Positions 26,801 through 34,193 of a stretch of 64,000 nucleotides of DNA are shown here, piece after piece. Source of the stretch: Bifidobacteriaceae bacterium (lineage in GTDB: Bacteria > Actinomycetota > Actinomycetes > Actinomycetales > Bifidobacteriaceae); the NCBI GenBank assembly GCA_022651005.1, contig JALCQD010000004.1, positions 62,001 to 126,000 of the forward strand. Direction: 5' to 3'. A program made the translations under genes and the position numbers. The notes below the pieces were generated by a model. It was not told the origin of the DNA, searched no databases, and saw only the letters and a list, made by a program, of their open reading frames with translations. How positions within the stretch are numbered: the first letter of the stretch is position 1; every line of letters begins with the position of its first letter.

Positions 26801-27183
26801 CGGTGACGCCATCAAAGCCCACAACCCCTGTGAAGCCGACGGAACCGGTGACTCCCACGAAGTCTACAACACCGACAACACCGTCGACGCCCGCCAAGCC
26901 GTCGACGCCAAGGGCTCCTTCGACTCCTGTGACTCCAACGACGCCAGGGGAACCGTCAGAGCCTGCAACTCCTGCAGCTAAGACTCCTGCAAAGGTGACG
27001 GTCACACTTCCGACAACTCATTCGGAACCGACAGCTGCACCTGCGGCCGCGCCCGCCGCAAAGGCAGTGCTCGCGGTAACGGGTGCGGGAATTCCCGTCT
27101 GGGCATATGTGACGCTCGGAGTGACATTCGTGACGGCGCTCGCGATGGTGATCGTGGCACGTCGTCGTGAATCGAGGAAGTAG
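23860..27183 (+). CDS. Cell-wall-anchored surface protein: lectin-like domain, DUF5979-like domain, five InlB-type repeats
   Basis: This 1107-residue secreted protein has a signal peptide ending around ASA (residue ~45). A legume/L-type lectin-like beta domain follows, about 50-350 (LSVDFDMAMYGGTAADGIGF). Next are a conserved-cysteine Ig-like segment (~365-475) and a DUF5979-type domain (~480-610). Five InlB B-repeat/Flg_new modules follow (~615-985), each with a GYTF-x-x-W core and ending TLYAQW or similar. A Pro/Thr stalk leads to the sorting signal LAVTG (about 1071), a membrane helix and the basic tail RRRESRK. LAXTG is the motif of class E sortases. The start is set at the ATG at 23860; the in-frame GTG at 23812 would add 16 unlikely residues. 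The probable role is adhesion to host or diet glycans. Confidence 0.88.
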   Translation: MTSFQGRKNIFMTRGKRRGETLIALLVAVAMCFGVANVIAPFASAADTGTQLVKESFSGASVSDPNWVAVGGSRSAICLTAAVKDDPAPAGGSNLAGCTGANTSGTSDLIGKENGYLQLTDNAEKKQGTLLYNRAIPANKGLSVDFDMAMYGGTAADGIGFFLTDGSADLSAPGAMGGGLGYASFRTDPNTIPETEGVANGQFGVGLDQYGTFSSTKTGGIDCAANDSKVLGASVQANTVALRGPGSGNSGYCAIEATRLGVNSDVLKSDAPAAGERPEMKHVNITVSVPDNDSQCSATNSNATDCAVVTVSIDDTKYLSAPLTAPLSPTVKFGIAGSTGGSFSVHLIGNVAASTLKPLDDITLVKSVNRDTTNGGENKEAFGEGETIPYSYFVRNNTEANLTDFDFTDTDVDASKISCPEKELAAGASMTCVGIRKTGVTAEELEAGGVPSTATVNAKETTYSATSSLTVPTGEERGIAVNKVLTGSGARQVDANAKYSIAYSYSAGSYQYCDTTGKAQTSTNAAAYAASSGTIDIVAGESHQIENIPVGATVTFSETKPENSDKSKTLQWQAPKLPEPVTVGCGDSNVATVTNTVYKGVTVTYDGNGGTGSVAPATVWINWNRYTLANNGFARDGYTFVRWSTQKDGGITYAAGAKIFMVKDTTLYAQWSADDAEITYAPGGGTGAMANTTGHTDEQVNVSGNSFTRAGYTFVGWVGSDGTSYQPGEQVKLPAGGLTLTAQWSVKAFLVYSKNAFWVKGVTLPTEGLTDSIVKAAESQFTHDGYTFKGWNTKKDGSGTAYAAGDDVKLGPGANLLYAQWAANPAFIKYEASGGLGATATTESATGATAKFAVNGFTRNGYTFTEWNTAADGTGTVYNPGDNITMPVGTTTVYAIWAANSATLTYDGNDAQSGTTAPTAGVTDESVDIASNGFVRKGYTFAGWNSAADGSGTAYAAGDGYTLPAGGTTLYAQWTKDAETPVTPSKPTTPVKPTEPVTPTKSTTPTTPSTPAKPSTPRAPSTPVTPTTPGEPSEPATPAAKTPAKVTVTLPTTHSEPTAAPAAAPAAKAVLAVTGAGIPVWAYVTLGVTFVTALAMVIVARRRESRK

Positions 27184-27210
27184 TACGCAATAAGTAACCC
27201 GAAAGGGAAT

Positions 27211-27250
27211 GAGGGCGGTGGGTGTCGTATGGCGCTCGCCGCCCTCTTGC
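27211..27250 (+). terminator. Terminator after the surface protein gene
   Basis: GAGGGCGG (27211-27218) pairs with CCGCCCTC (27239-27246) and is followed by a short TTG. It lies 28 bp after the stop and before gltX, and supports placing the gltX start downstream of it. Confidence 0.6.
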
Positions 27251-27318
27251 TATCTGCAGCATCGCGGTCATGGCCGCCGCCTTCTAGCGCGTCCCCGCGT
27301 AGCGCAAAAATAGAGAAC

Positions 27319-28836
27319 ATGACTGAAGAAAATACCAAGCCGCAATTGCCTGAGAACGTTCGCGTTCGTTTCTGCCCGTCACCAACTGGAACCCCGCACG
27401 TGGGAATGGTGCGTACGGCACTGTTTAACTGGGCCGCTGCCCGTCACACGCACGGAAAGTTCGTTTTCCGCATTGAGGATACCGATAACGAGCGTGATTC
27501 CAAGGAAAGCCTTGATCAAATCCTCGAGGCGCTCGATTGGCTGGGCATCACATGGGACGAGGGCGTCAACGTCGGCGGACCCGACGAGCCGTACTTCCAG
27601 TCGCAGCGCACGGATATTTACAAGGATGTCGCTGCCAAGCTGCTCGCTGCAGGATATGCCTACGAGTCGTACTCGACTGCCGACGAAATCGCCGAGCGCA
27701 ACGTTGCTGCCGGCCGTCCCAAGGCTTTTGGCTACGATGGCTACGACCGTACCCTCACCGACGAGCAGAAGGCCGCGTTTAAGGCAGAGGGCCGTAAGCC
27801 CGCGCTGCGCATCAAGATGCCGGAGACGGACGTTTCCTTCGACGACCTCATCAGGGGTCACATCGAGTTCAAGGCGGGTTCGGTTCCCGACTACGTCATC
27901 GTGCGCCCCAACGGTGATCCGCTCTACACGCTCACCAACCCCGTTGACGACGCGATCATGCGTATCAACGTGGTGCTGCGCGGCGAGGACCTCCTGAGCT
28001 CTACTCCGCGCCAGGTGGTGCTGTACGACTACCTCAAGAAACTTGGCGTCGCGGAAACAACCCCATTGTTCGGCCACCTGCCGTACGTGATGGGCCAAGG
28101 CAACAAGAAGCTGTCCAAGCGTGACCCGGAGTCCAACCTCTTCCTCCACCGCGAAAACGGCTTTATTAAGGAAGGTCTGCTGAACTATCTGGCGCTGCTC
28201 GGATGGTCCATCGGCCCCGATCGCGACGTGTTCAGCATGGACGAAATGATTGAGAAGTTCGACGTGCGTGACGTCAAGGCGAATCCTGCACACTTCGACA
28301 TCGATAAGGCCGTTGCCATCAATGCCGAGCACATCCGCATGCTTGACCCTGACGACTTCCTGCGTCGCTCCGTGTACTACTTGCACCGCGACGGTGTTGT
28401 ATCCGCTGGCAGTTGGGATGAGCTGACCGGCCACGAGCGCGAGGTGTTGACGGCCGCTGCGCCGCTCGTGCAGCCGCGTGTACGCCTGCTGGGTGAGGTT
28501 CCTGGCATGATGGCGAGCTTGTTGAGCGACGACGAATACATCGCTCCCGCGCCTGATGCGCGCAAGCAGCTCAAGGCTTCGGCCGGCGAGGTGCTCACCG
28601 CGGCCATCGCGGCGCTCAGCGATGTTCCCGAGAACGAGTGGAAGGCGGAGAGCCTGCACGAGTTGCTCACCCAGAAGCTCGTTGAAGAAGGCGGATACAA
28701 GCCACGTCTGGCCTTCGGGCCAGTGCGAGTGGCGGTGTCTGGCCGCCGTGTGTCTCCGCCGCTTTTCGAATCTCTTGAGATTATCGGCAAGGACGTGACA
28801 CTGGCGCGACTCGCCAACTTGCAAAAGGATCTCTAA
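27319..28836 (+). CDS. gltX: Glutamyl-tRNA synthetase
   Basis: This class I synthetase of 505 residues charges tRNA-Glu. It shows the HIGH-type motif [11 protein letters not shown] near the N-terminus, [11 protein letters not shown], and the KMSKS-type motif KLSKRD. The C-terminal half forms the anticodon-binding domain. The ATG at 27319 is chosen; upstream in-frame codons lie in the preceding terminator region and encode a non-family extension. The gene is followed after 58 bp by a tRNA-Glu gene and then tRNA-Gln. In bacteria lacking GlnRS the enzyme also misacylates tRNA-Gln for correction by GatCAB. Whether that applies here depends on the rest of the genome. Confidence 0.96.
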   Translation: MTEENTKPQLPENVRVRFCPSPTGTPHVGMVRTALFNWAAARHTHGKFVFRIEDTDNERDSKESLDQILEALDWLGITWDEGVNVGGPDEPYFQSQRTDIYKDVAAKLLAAGYAYESYSTADEIAERNVAAGRPKAFGYDGYDRTLTDEQKAAFKAEGRKPALRIKMPETDVSFDDLIRGHIEFKAGSVPDYVIVRPNGDPLYTLTNPVDDAIMRINVVLRGEDLLSSTPRQVVLYDYLKKLGVAETTPLFGHLPYVMGQGNKKLSKRDPESNLFLHRENGFIKEGLLNYLALLGWSIGPDRDVFSMDEMIEKFDVRDVKANPAHFDIDKAVAINAEHIRMLDPDDFLRRSVYYLHRDGVVSAGSWDELTGHEREVLTAAAPLVQPRVRLLGEVPGMMASLLSDDEYIAPAPDARKQLKASAGEVLTAAIAALSDVPENEWKAESLHELLTQKLVEEGGYKPRLAFGPVRVAVSGRRVSPPLFESLEIIGKDVTLARLANLQKDL

Positions 28837-28894
28837 CCCTGTATATTTCTAATCCGTTGCGTATTATGCAGTTTTGTGCGCAGCGGATGGATTA

Positions 28895-28967
28895 GCCCCC
28901 ATCGTCTAGCGGTCTAGGACATCGCCCTCTCACGGCGGCAACATCGGTTCAAATCCGATTGGGGGTA
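28895..28967 (+). tRNA. tRNA-Glu (anticodon CTC)
   Basis: The cloverleaf has acceptor strands GCCCCCA (28895-28901) and TGGGGGT (28960-28966) with discriminator A. The anticodon loop is CTCTCAC with anticodon CTC at 28929-28931. The T-arm is ATCGG-TTCAAAT-CCGAT. CCA is not encoded. It lies directly downstream of gltX. Confidence 0.96.
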
Positions 28968-29037
28968 CGAGGTTGCAGTACTCGGCCAAGTGACTTACAC
29001 TTTGTGCTGGGTCGCGCAGGAGCACTGCAAATCCCAT

Positions 29038-29112
29038 TGGGGTATGGTGTAATTGGCAACACAGCAGTTTCTGGTACTGTCATTCTTGGTTCGAGTCCAG
29101 GTACCCCAGCCA
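29038..29112 (+). tRNA. tRNA-Gln (anticodon CTG)
   Basis: The acceptor strands are TGGGGTA (29038-29044) and TACCCCA (29102-29108), with discriminator G and an encoded CCA (29110-29112). The anticodon loop is TTCTGGT, with anticodon CTG at 29071-29073. The T-loop is TTCGAGT. It is 70 bp after tRNA-Glu and likely on the same transcript. Confidence 0.95.
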
Positions 29113-29135
29113 TTAAAAGCAAGAAGTGTTGATAG

Positions 29136-29170
29136 CCGCTGATCGCGAAGAGTCGCGCAGCGGTTTTTTT
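29136..29170 (+). terminator. Terminator after tRNA-Gln
   Basis: CCGCTG (29136-29141) pairs with CAGCGG (29158-29163), with an inner CGCG/CGCG stem, followed by seven T residues. It is a classical intrinsic terminator on the plus strand. Confidence 0.85.
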
Positions 29171-29234
29171 ATTCTTTCTAGAGTTTTGCGTGCTTGGTGA
29201 GTATGGGCATGCGTCTGTGGGCAGGCGTCTTCAG

Positions 29235-29436
29235 AGTTGTGCCATGCTTCGCGGAGTTGTGTCACTCTCTTTCGAGTTGTGCGTCGCTTCTGTGACTTGT
29301 GCACCTATTCAGCTGCCATTTTCCAGAGGCACAATTCGCTCGAACGTGTCACAACTCGAAGGAGAGTGACACAACCCAATTGGACGTGGCACGACTCGAT
29401 AAAGTGACGCACAACTTACCGAAGCGACGCACAACT
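29235..29436. repeat. Array B of 20-bp-periodic TTGTGC boxes in two opposing arms
   Basis: Forward boxes AGTTGTGC, AGTTGTGT, AGTTGTGC and ACTTGTGC start at 29235, 29255, 29275 and 29295. Reverse boxes GCACAATT, TCACAACT, ACACAACC, GCACGACT, GCACAACT and GCACAACT start at 29329, 29349, 29369, 29389, 29409 and 29429. Every step is exactly 20 bp. The first four reverse boxes mirror the forward ones; two more extend the right arm. The 26-bp core is 29303-29328 and contains ATTTTCCA. One spacer pair (29263-29274 with 29357-29368) is also complementary, 11 of 12. The array fills most of the 418-bp gap between tRNA-Gln and the convergent nuclease gene; no gene is visible there. Confidence 0.87.
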
Positions 29437-29530
29437 CAGAGGGGGAAGAGAGATGGGTCCAGGTGGAATTGATCACTAAACACCTGTGATTGATCCCACA
29501 TGGACCCATGGAGTCTTCAGTACCGAGTCT

Positions 29531-30868
29531 TCAGTACCGGGGCTTTATCTCGCAGGCCTTGCCGTCGCCGTCACGATCCAGCGCGCGGGAATAGCCCTTG
29601 TCTCCCTTGTGGATTCCGTGGTGAACGGCCTTCCAGACTGCTGCACAATTCTTGTAGCGCACGGTGGCCGTTTTCTTCGCGGGAGCCTTTTTCTTTGAGG
29701 ACTTTTTAGTCGATTTCTTCTTGGTTGTCTTCTTTTTAGTAGATTTTTTAGAAGATTTCTTTGTTGACTTTTTCTTTGAAGACTTTTTGGTTGTCTTCTT
29801 TTTTGCTGGTGCTTTCTTCTTTGTCGACTTCTTTTTAGAGGACTTCTTCTTGGTGCTCTTCTTTTTGGTGGATTTTTTGGTTGTCTTCTTCTTGGCCTTT
29901 TTTGCGGGAGCCTTTTTCTTGGAAGATTTCTTGGATGATTTCTTAGTAGATTTCTTTGTCGACTTTTTCGCCGTCTTCTTGGTCTTCTTGACGACCTTCT
30001 TCGTGCTCTTCTTTGAGGTCGTCTTCTTCGAGCTGCTCACGGCTGCCTTGTTGACTACGCCGCTCTTGGTGGGAATCGACTGGCTGGGGCACGTCGACAG
30101 GATTCGTGCCATGGCACTCTTCTCAGCGGAGGTGACCCACAGCTTGTAGCGTTGCTTCACGCCAATCTGGCGCGCGACATATTCGCAACGGAACGCCTTG
30201 TTGCTCGGAAGCCACGACGCGGCATCACTGGCGTTCTTCTTCATGTTTGTGGGGCCATCTACCGCTAGGAGGTTGTAAGGATCGTTGGCGAGCTTCTTCC
30301 GGGTGCTGGAGCTGAGTTTTTGCGCGCCTGTCTGCCACGCGTCGGAAAGCGCCACCACGTGATCGATTTGAACCTTGATGCTCGTCTTCGTGCCGCGCAC
30401 AAAGTGAATCGTCTTCTTTGTGTAGGGATCTTTCAGTGTGCCCGAGGTGATGACACAGTTGTGCGTCTTCTTTTTAAACTTTTCACCGGTGAGATCACGC
30501 TTGAGGACATCGTTGCGCGTATCGCAGCCGTTGTGGTTGACGTCTGCCCATGCAGGACCGAACTTCGCACGCGAGTAGCCGGTCTTGGGCGCGCGGCCTT
30601 TGACAGGGAGCTTGTTCAGCGCAGTCCGGGCGTTGCCCTTGCGTGCGGCGGCTGTGGTGACTGTGCCGGTCGTAGTAGTGCGTAATTCTCCCGAAACGGC
30701 AGTGTTCTTAGCAGCACTTTGCGCGACGACGTGCGTGGACTGATGTGTGGCTGCGGCCGCGTGTACGAATCCGATAGCCGCGATGGCAATGCCGAGGAAA
30801 GCGAGAATTCCGCAGACAAGTGCCGCGATCTTTCCCTTGGATAATGTGGTGTGTGTTGTGTTACGCAC
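29531..30868 (-). CDS. Secreted HNH nuclease with histone-like lysine tail and Excalibur domain
   Basis: This 445-residue protein has an N-terminal membrane helix or signal (about 10-35) and a GmrSD/DUF1524-type HNH nuclease domain (about 85-265). The HNH core shows QIDHVVALSDAWQTGAQ and LLAVDGPTN. A tail of about 130 residues is made almost only of Lys, Ser, Thr and Ala. The protein ends in an Excalibur calcium-binding domain with DRDGDGKACE. The start is GTG with AGGAG 9 bp upstream. The protein should act outside the membrane on DNA; the polylysine tail could bind DNA or anionic wall polymers. It is a close paralogue of the gene immediately upstream, 59 bp away, probably in one operon. Confidence 0.88.
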   Translation of the reverse strand: MRNTTHTTLSKGKIAALVCGILAFLGIAIAAIGFVHAAAATHQSTHVVAQSAAKNTAVSGELRTTTTGTVTTAAARKGNARTALNKLPVKGRAPKTGYSRAKFGPAWADVNHNGCDTRNDVLKRDLTGEKFKKKTHNCVITSGTLKDPYTKKTIHFVRGTKTSIKVQIDHVVALSDAWQTGAQKLSSSTRKKLANDPYNLLAVDGPTNMKKNASDAASWLPSNKAFRCEYVARQIGVKQRYKLWVTSAEKSAMARILSTCPSQSIPTKSGVVNKAAVSSSKKTTSKKSTKKVVKKTKKTAKKSTKKSTKKSSKKSSKKKAPAKKAKKKTTKKSTKKKSTKKKSSKKKSTKKKAPAKKKTTKKSSKKKSTKKSSKKSTKKKTTKKKSTKKSSKKKAPAKKTATVRYKNCAAVWKAVHHGIHKGDKGYSRALDRDGDGKACEIKPRY

Positions 30869-30927
30869 GATGGCGTGCTCCTTTAAATAATTTGCGATGA
30901 GTCAATAAGTGTGTTTCGGTCTTCGGA

Positions 30928-32493
30928 TCAGTAGTTGGGGCGAGTTTCACAGGCCTTACCATCGCCATCTCGGTCGAGGTGGCTGCCGTAGCCAGGATCG
31001 CCACGGTAGATTCCATGACCAAGCGCGTTCCATACTGCCTTGCAGTTCTTGTAATAAGGGTTGCTGCTAGTGGTCGTTTTCTTCGGTGTTACCGTCTTCT
31101 TAGGAGCAACAGTCTTTTTGGGAGTTGTGGCCTTCTTGGGTGTGCTTGTTGTTTTCTTCGGCGTCGCAGATTTTTTAGCTGTGGCGGACGAAGACGAGGA
31201 GGACGAGGAGCTATTCGGCGATGACTTTTTCGGCGCCGTTGTTTTCTTTGGAGTGACTTTCTGTGGCGTTGCCGTGGAATTTGCTGTTTTCTTCGGAGTT
31301 GACTTCGATGCCGCTGCGCCCGCTGCTGCGCCGGCGATGGCGCCAGCCGCAGCAGAAGAAGACCCTGCAGTGGACTTTTTATCGGTCGTCACTGTGGAAG
31401 TAGATGGTGACTTCGTTGTTGAACCGGTGGAATTCTTGGCGTCGTCTGCTGTGGATTTGACGGTAATGTTTCCCGCACCGTCGCCCTGTGGAACTTTCTG
31501 GCTCGGGCAGGTACTGAGCACTGTGGCCATGGCGGATTTCTCGCTTGAGGTGACCCACAGTGAGTATTTCTGCTTTACGCCAATCTGACGAGCCACGTAG
31601 GCACAACGGTACGCCTTGCTTGCTGGCAGCCATGTTGCTGCGTCGCCGTCGGATTTTTGCTCGTTCGAGGAACCGTCCACGGCGAGAAGGTTGTAGGGGT
31701 CGTTTGCCAGTTGCTTGCGCTGATCAGCGTTGAGTTTCTGAGCTCCGGTCTGCCAGGCGTTGGACAACGCCACCACATGGTCGATCTGAACTTTTGTGCT
31801 GGTCTTTTGCCCGCGTACGAAGTGAATGAGCGTCGCCGTATACGGATCCTTGAGCGTTCCAGTGAGAACGATGCAGTCATGCGTGCCGTCCTTGAAGGTT
31901 TCGCCGGTGAGATCGCGCTGGAGGATGTCGTTGCGCGTATCGCAGCCGTTGTGATCCACGTCAGACCACGCGGCGCCGAATTGATCACGCGTATAGCCGG
32001 TCTTGGGCGCCCGGCCCTTGACGTCGAGCGTATCGAGCACGCTGAGGGCAGTTCCCTTTGCTGGAGTGGTGGCAACAGTGGGAGTATCTGCGTCGTCGAC
32101 GGCTGCGTTGTCCGCAGCGTCAGAATTAGTGGCGGCAGTTGATGAGGAGACGCTCGCGGCTGCTGGCGTGCGCGCTGGTGTCGTCGGGGTACCTTGGGTT
32201 ATTCCCACAATAAAGGCGACGGCCGCTATGCCAAGCAGTATGCCTGACAGTGCTTTCGACCGCTTCTTTATGATTGCTGCAACGAGCAATATGAGCGCCA
32301 TGATGAAGGAGACCATGCCAAGCACTGCGCCGACCATCCCTGTTGCGGGAATCAAGGAAAAAATTATAGAGACTACCGTGGCAATAGCGGTCACAATGCC
32401 GAGACGGGGTAGGGGATTTGCGGAACTCAGTGGGTTAAATATATTGGCATGGACAGTTCTATCTGTCTCAACATCTGCACCATGGCGGGCCAT
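30928..32493 (-). CDS. Paralogous membrane-anchored HNH nuclease with Lys/Pro/Ser-rich tail and Excalibur domain
   Basis: This 521-residue protein has two to three N-terminal hydrophobic helices (about 33-110) and an Ala/Thr-rich linker. The DUF1524-type HNH domain (about 165-345, QIDHVVALSNAWQTGAQ) is nearly the same as in its downstream neighbour. A tail of Ser/Ala and then repeated PKKT/PKKS units follows, and a terminal Excalibur domain shows DRDGDGKACE. The nuclease domains are strongly conserved between the two copies, while the N-termini and tails are unrelated, so selection has kept the catalytic part. The substrate is presumably extracellular DNA. It is probably the first gene of the pair's transcript. 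Confidence 0.87.
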   Translation of the reverse strand: MARHGADVETDRTVHANIFNPLSSANPLPRLGIVTAIATVVSIIFSLIPATGMVGAVLGMVSFIMALILLVAAIIKKRSKALSGILLGIAAVAFIVGITQGTPTTPARTPAAASVSSSTAATNSDAADNAAVDDADTPTVATTPAKGTALSVLDTLDVKGRAPKTGYTRDQFGAAWSDVDHNGCDTRNDILQRDLTGETFKDGTHDCIVLTGTLKDPYTATLIHFVRGQKTSTKVQIDHVVALSNAWQTGAQKLNADQRKQLANDPYNLLAVDGSSNEQKSDGDAATWLPASKAYRCAYVARQIGVKQKYSLWVTSSEKSAMATVLSTCPSQKVPQGDGAGNITVKSTADDAKNSTGSTTKSPSTSTVTTDKKSTAGSSSAAAGAIAGAAAGAAASKSTPKKTANSTATPQKVTPKKTTAPKKSSPNSSSSSSSSSATAKKSATPKKTTSTPKKATTPKKTVAPKKTVTPKKTTTSSNPYYKNCKAVWNALGHGIYRGDPGYGSHLDRDGDGKACETRPNY

Positions 32494-32646
32494 GACACTA
32501 CTCCTTTTACACCTGTCTCAATGGATCTTCAATGGATTCATCTCTCTCCGTTGAGGGACAAGCATTTGGAACACCCTCGCGCCTGAGATTACTCTCGCGT
32601 ACTGACCACAGTGCGCATTCTTTTTCCCTGCAATTTTGGAGCGTTC

Positions 32647-33228
32647 TTACCTCCCACGCAGCACTTCATGTTGAACGAAGTCAACGACGTCTTCTGGGGA
32701 CAGGTCATTGGAACGGATCACGATAGTTTTGATGGCACCGAGTATCCCCGAAAGGTAAAACTGCCTGGAGAGTTCATATTTTGGTGACCCGGGGACTGGG
32801 TTCTGAGCTTTCTTGGAGCGGGGGAAAATGAGTGGTTCGAGGTAGGGCCACATGCGATCCTTGGCCTGCTCCGCGAAAGCGGGGTCACCGTGGGGTCCCA
32901 GCAGAACTTTTGCATAGGGGAGAAAGTCAGATCCCATGAGGGCGAGAAGACCCTTGAAACCGTTCTTTTCCGAAAAATCGAGTGTGCCATTATGAGTTGC
33001 CTTGGTCAACAGCACGTCTCGGGTTTCGAGGAGATCGTTTTCGATCCGTGTGAGCACATCACGCACATTCTGAAAATAGAGGTAGAACGTGGCGTGGTTG
33101 TAACCGGCCTTTGCGGTTATCTCGCGCACCGAGATCTTTTCCACGGGTTTTTCTTCGTACAGACTCCAGAAGGCCTCTTTGATGCGGCGAACGGTTTCCT
33201 TCGTCACCTCTGGATTCTTGCGCGCCAT
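32647..33228 (-). CDS. TetR/AcrR-family transcriptional regulator
   Basis: This 193-residue regulator has an N-terminal helix-turn-helix (about 10-55): EKISVREITAKAGYNHATFY followed by LYFQNVRDVL, a textbook TetR pattern. The C-terminal ligand and dimerisation domain is diverged. It is divergent from the ABC exporter genes, so it most likely represses that exporter and itself. A near-perfect inverted repeat lies in the shared 232-bp gap. The ATG is preceded by GGGAGG. Confidence 0.9.
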   Translation of the reverse strand: MARKNPEVTKETVRRIKEAFWSLYEEKPVEKISVREITAKAGYNHATFYLYFQNVRDVLTRIENDLLETRDVLLTKATHNGTLDFSEKNGFKGLLALMGSDFLPYAKVLLGPHGDPAFAEQAKDRMWPYLEPLIFPRSKKAQNPVPGSPKYELSRQFYLSGILGAIKTIVIRSNDLSPEDVVDFVQHEVLRGR

Positions 33229-33261
33229 TGCTGCCTCCCTTGCTGCTTGGTACCACAGTGA

Positions 33262-33348
33262 ATCACTCGATAAACGTCACGAAATTATCGATTGCTGATG
33301 CATTCCATCTCAATTATTCTTCTAATCGACGACATACTGTCGAGTGAT
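33262..33348. promoter_or_regulatory. Inverted repeat in the TetR/ABC exporter divergent region
   Basis: ATCACTCGA (33262-33270) recurs as its exact reverse complement TCGAGTGAT (33340-33348), 69 bp apart. One copy lies near each gene's probable promoter. They could be two sites for the adjacent TetR regulator; this is inference from position. Confidence 0.45.
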
Positions 33349-33460
33349 AAATGAATGAGCATTGCACCAGAAGGGGTATTGCTGATGATGGTGACGATAT
33401 GACACCATGAAAGTAGGTCACACCCGTGGGCAATGGAGCAATCAACAGAGGAGCGATCCG

Positions 33461-34162
33461 ATGGCGTTTTTGGAATTCAATGATGTGGTGAAGAGGTACG
33501 GAGAGGGCGAATCCGCCATTTCCGCGCTTGACCATGCGACCTTCACGGCCGAAAAGGGCGAGTTGACAATCATCCTAGGAGCATCGGGCGCCGGAAAATC
33601 TACGGCCCTCAACATTCTTGGCGGTATGGATCACGCCACCTCGGGCGACGTCATCATCGACGGAACGAACCTTGCGAAAGCGACGGACGCGAAGCTCACC
33701 GAGTATCGCCGCACGGATATCGGTTTCGTGTTCCAGTTCTATAACCTGGTGCCCAATCTCACGGCACTCGAAAACGTGGAACTCGCCACCCAGATATGCC
33801 CCGACGCGCTCGACGCCACAGAGACCTTGGAGAAGGTTGGCCTGGGGGATCGTCTTGGCAACTTCCCGGCGCAGCTTTCCGGCGGCGAGCAACAGCGCGT
33901 CTCCATCGCCCGCGCCATCGCGAAGAATCCCAAAGTTCTTCTGTGCGACGAACCAACCGGCGCTCTCGATTTCGCCACAGGAAAGCAGATTCTTCAGCTG
34001 CTGCAAGACGCATCGCGCGCCAGCGGCATCACCGTACTCATCGTGACGCACAATTCTGCGCTCGCACCCATGGGGGACCGTCTGGTGCGATTCCGCAGCG
34101 GCAAGGTCACCGAAGTGAGCGAGAACAAGGCCCCGACTCCGGTCGCTGACATCGAATGGTAA
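33461..34162 (+). CDS. ABC transporter ATP-binding protein, MacB/LolD type
   Basis: This 233-residue ATPase partners with the FtsX-like permease downstream. Walker A is GASGAGKS, the signature [16 protein letters not shown], and Walker [13 protein letters not shown]. This is the subfamily that drives MacB-type export or mechanotransmission rather than substrate channels. The start is the ATG at 33461 with AGAGGAG 7 bp upstream; an in-frame upstream codon at 33407 is rejected. The permease begins 31 bp after its stop. Confidence 0.94.
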   Translation: MAFLEFNDVVKRYGEGESAISALDHATFTAEKGELTIILGASGAGKSTALNILGGMDHATSGDVIIDGTNLAKATDAKLTEYRRTDIGFVFQFYNLVPNLTALENVELATQICPDALDATETLEKVGLGDRLGNFPAQLSGGEQQRVSIARAIAKNPKVLLCDEPTGALDFATGKQILQLLQDASRASGITVLIVTHNSALAPMGDRLVRFRSGKVTEVSENKAPTPVADIEW

Positions 34163-34193
34163 CGGGCAGCGCGACGAGAAGAAGGCATACGAA

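Noticed and set aside
29664-30149. 161-residue Phe/Val/Leu-rich open frame on the plus strand
   Set aside because: It is the antisense of the lysine codons in the nuclease tail; its composition is an artefact of AAG/AAA read in reverse.
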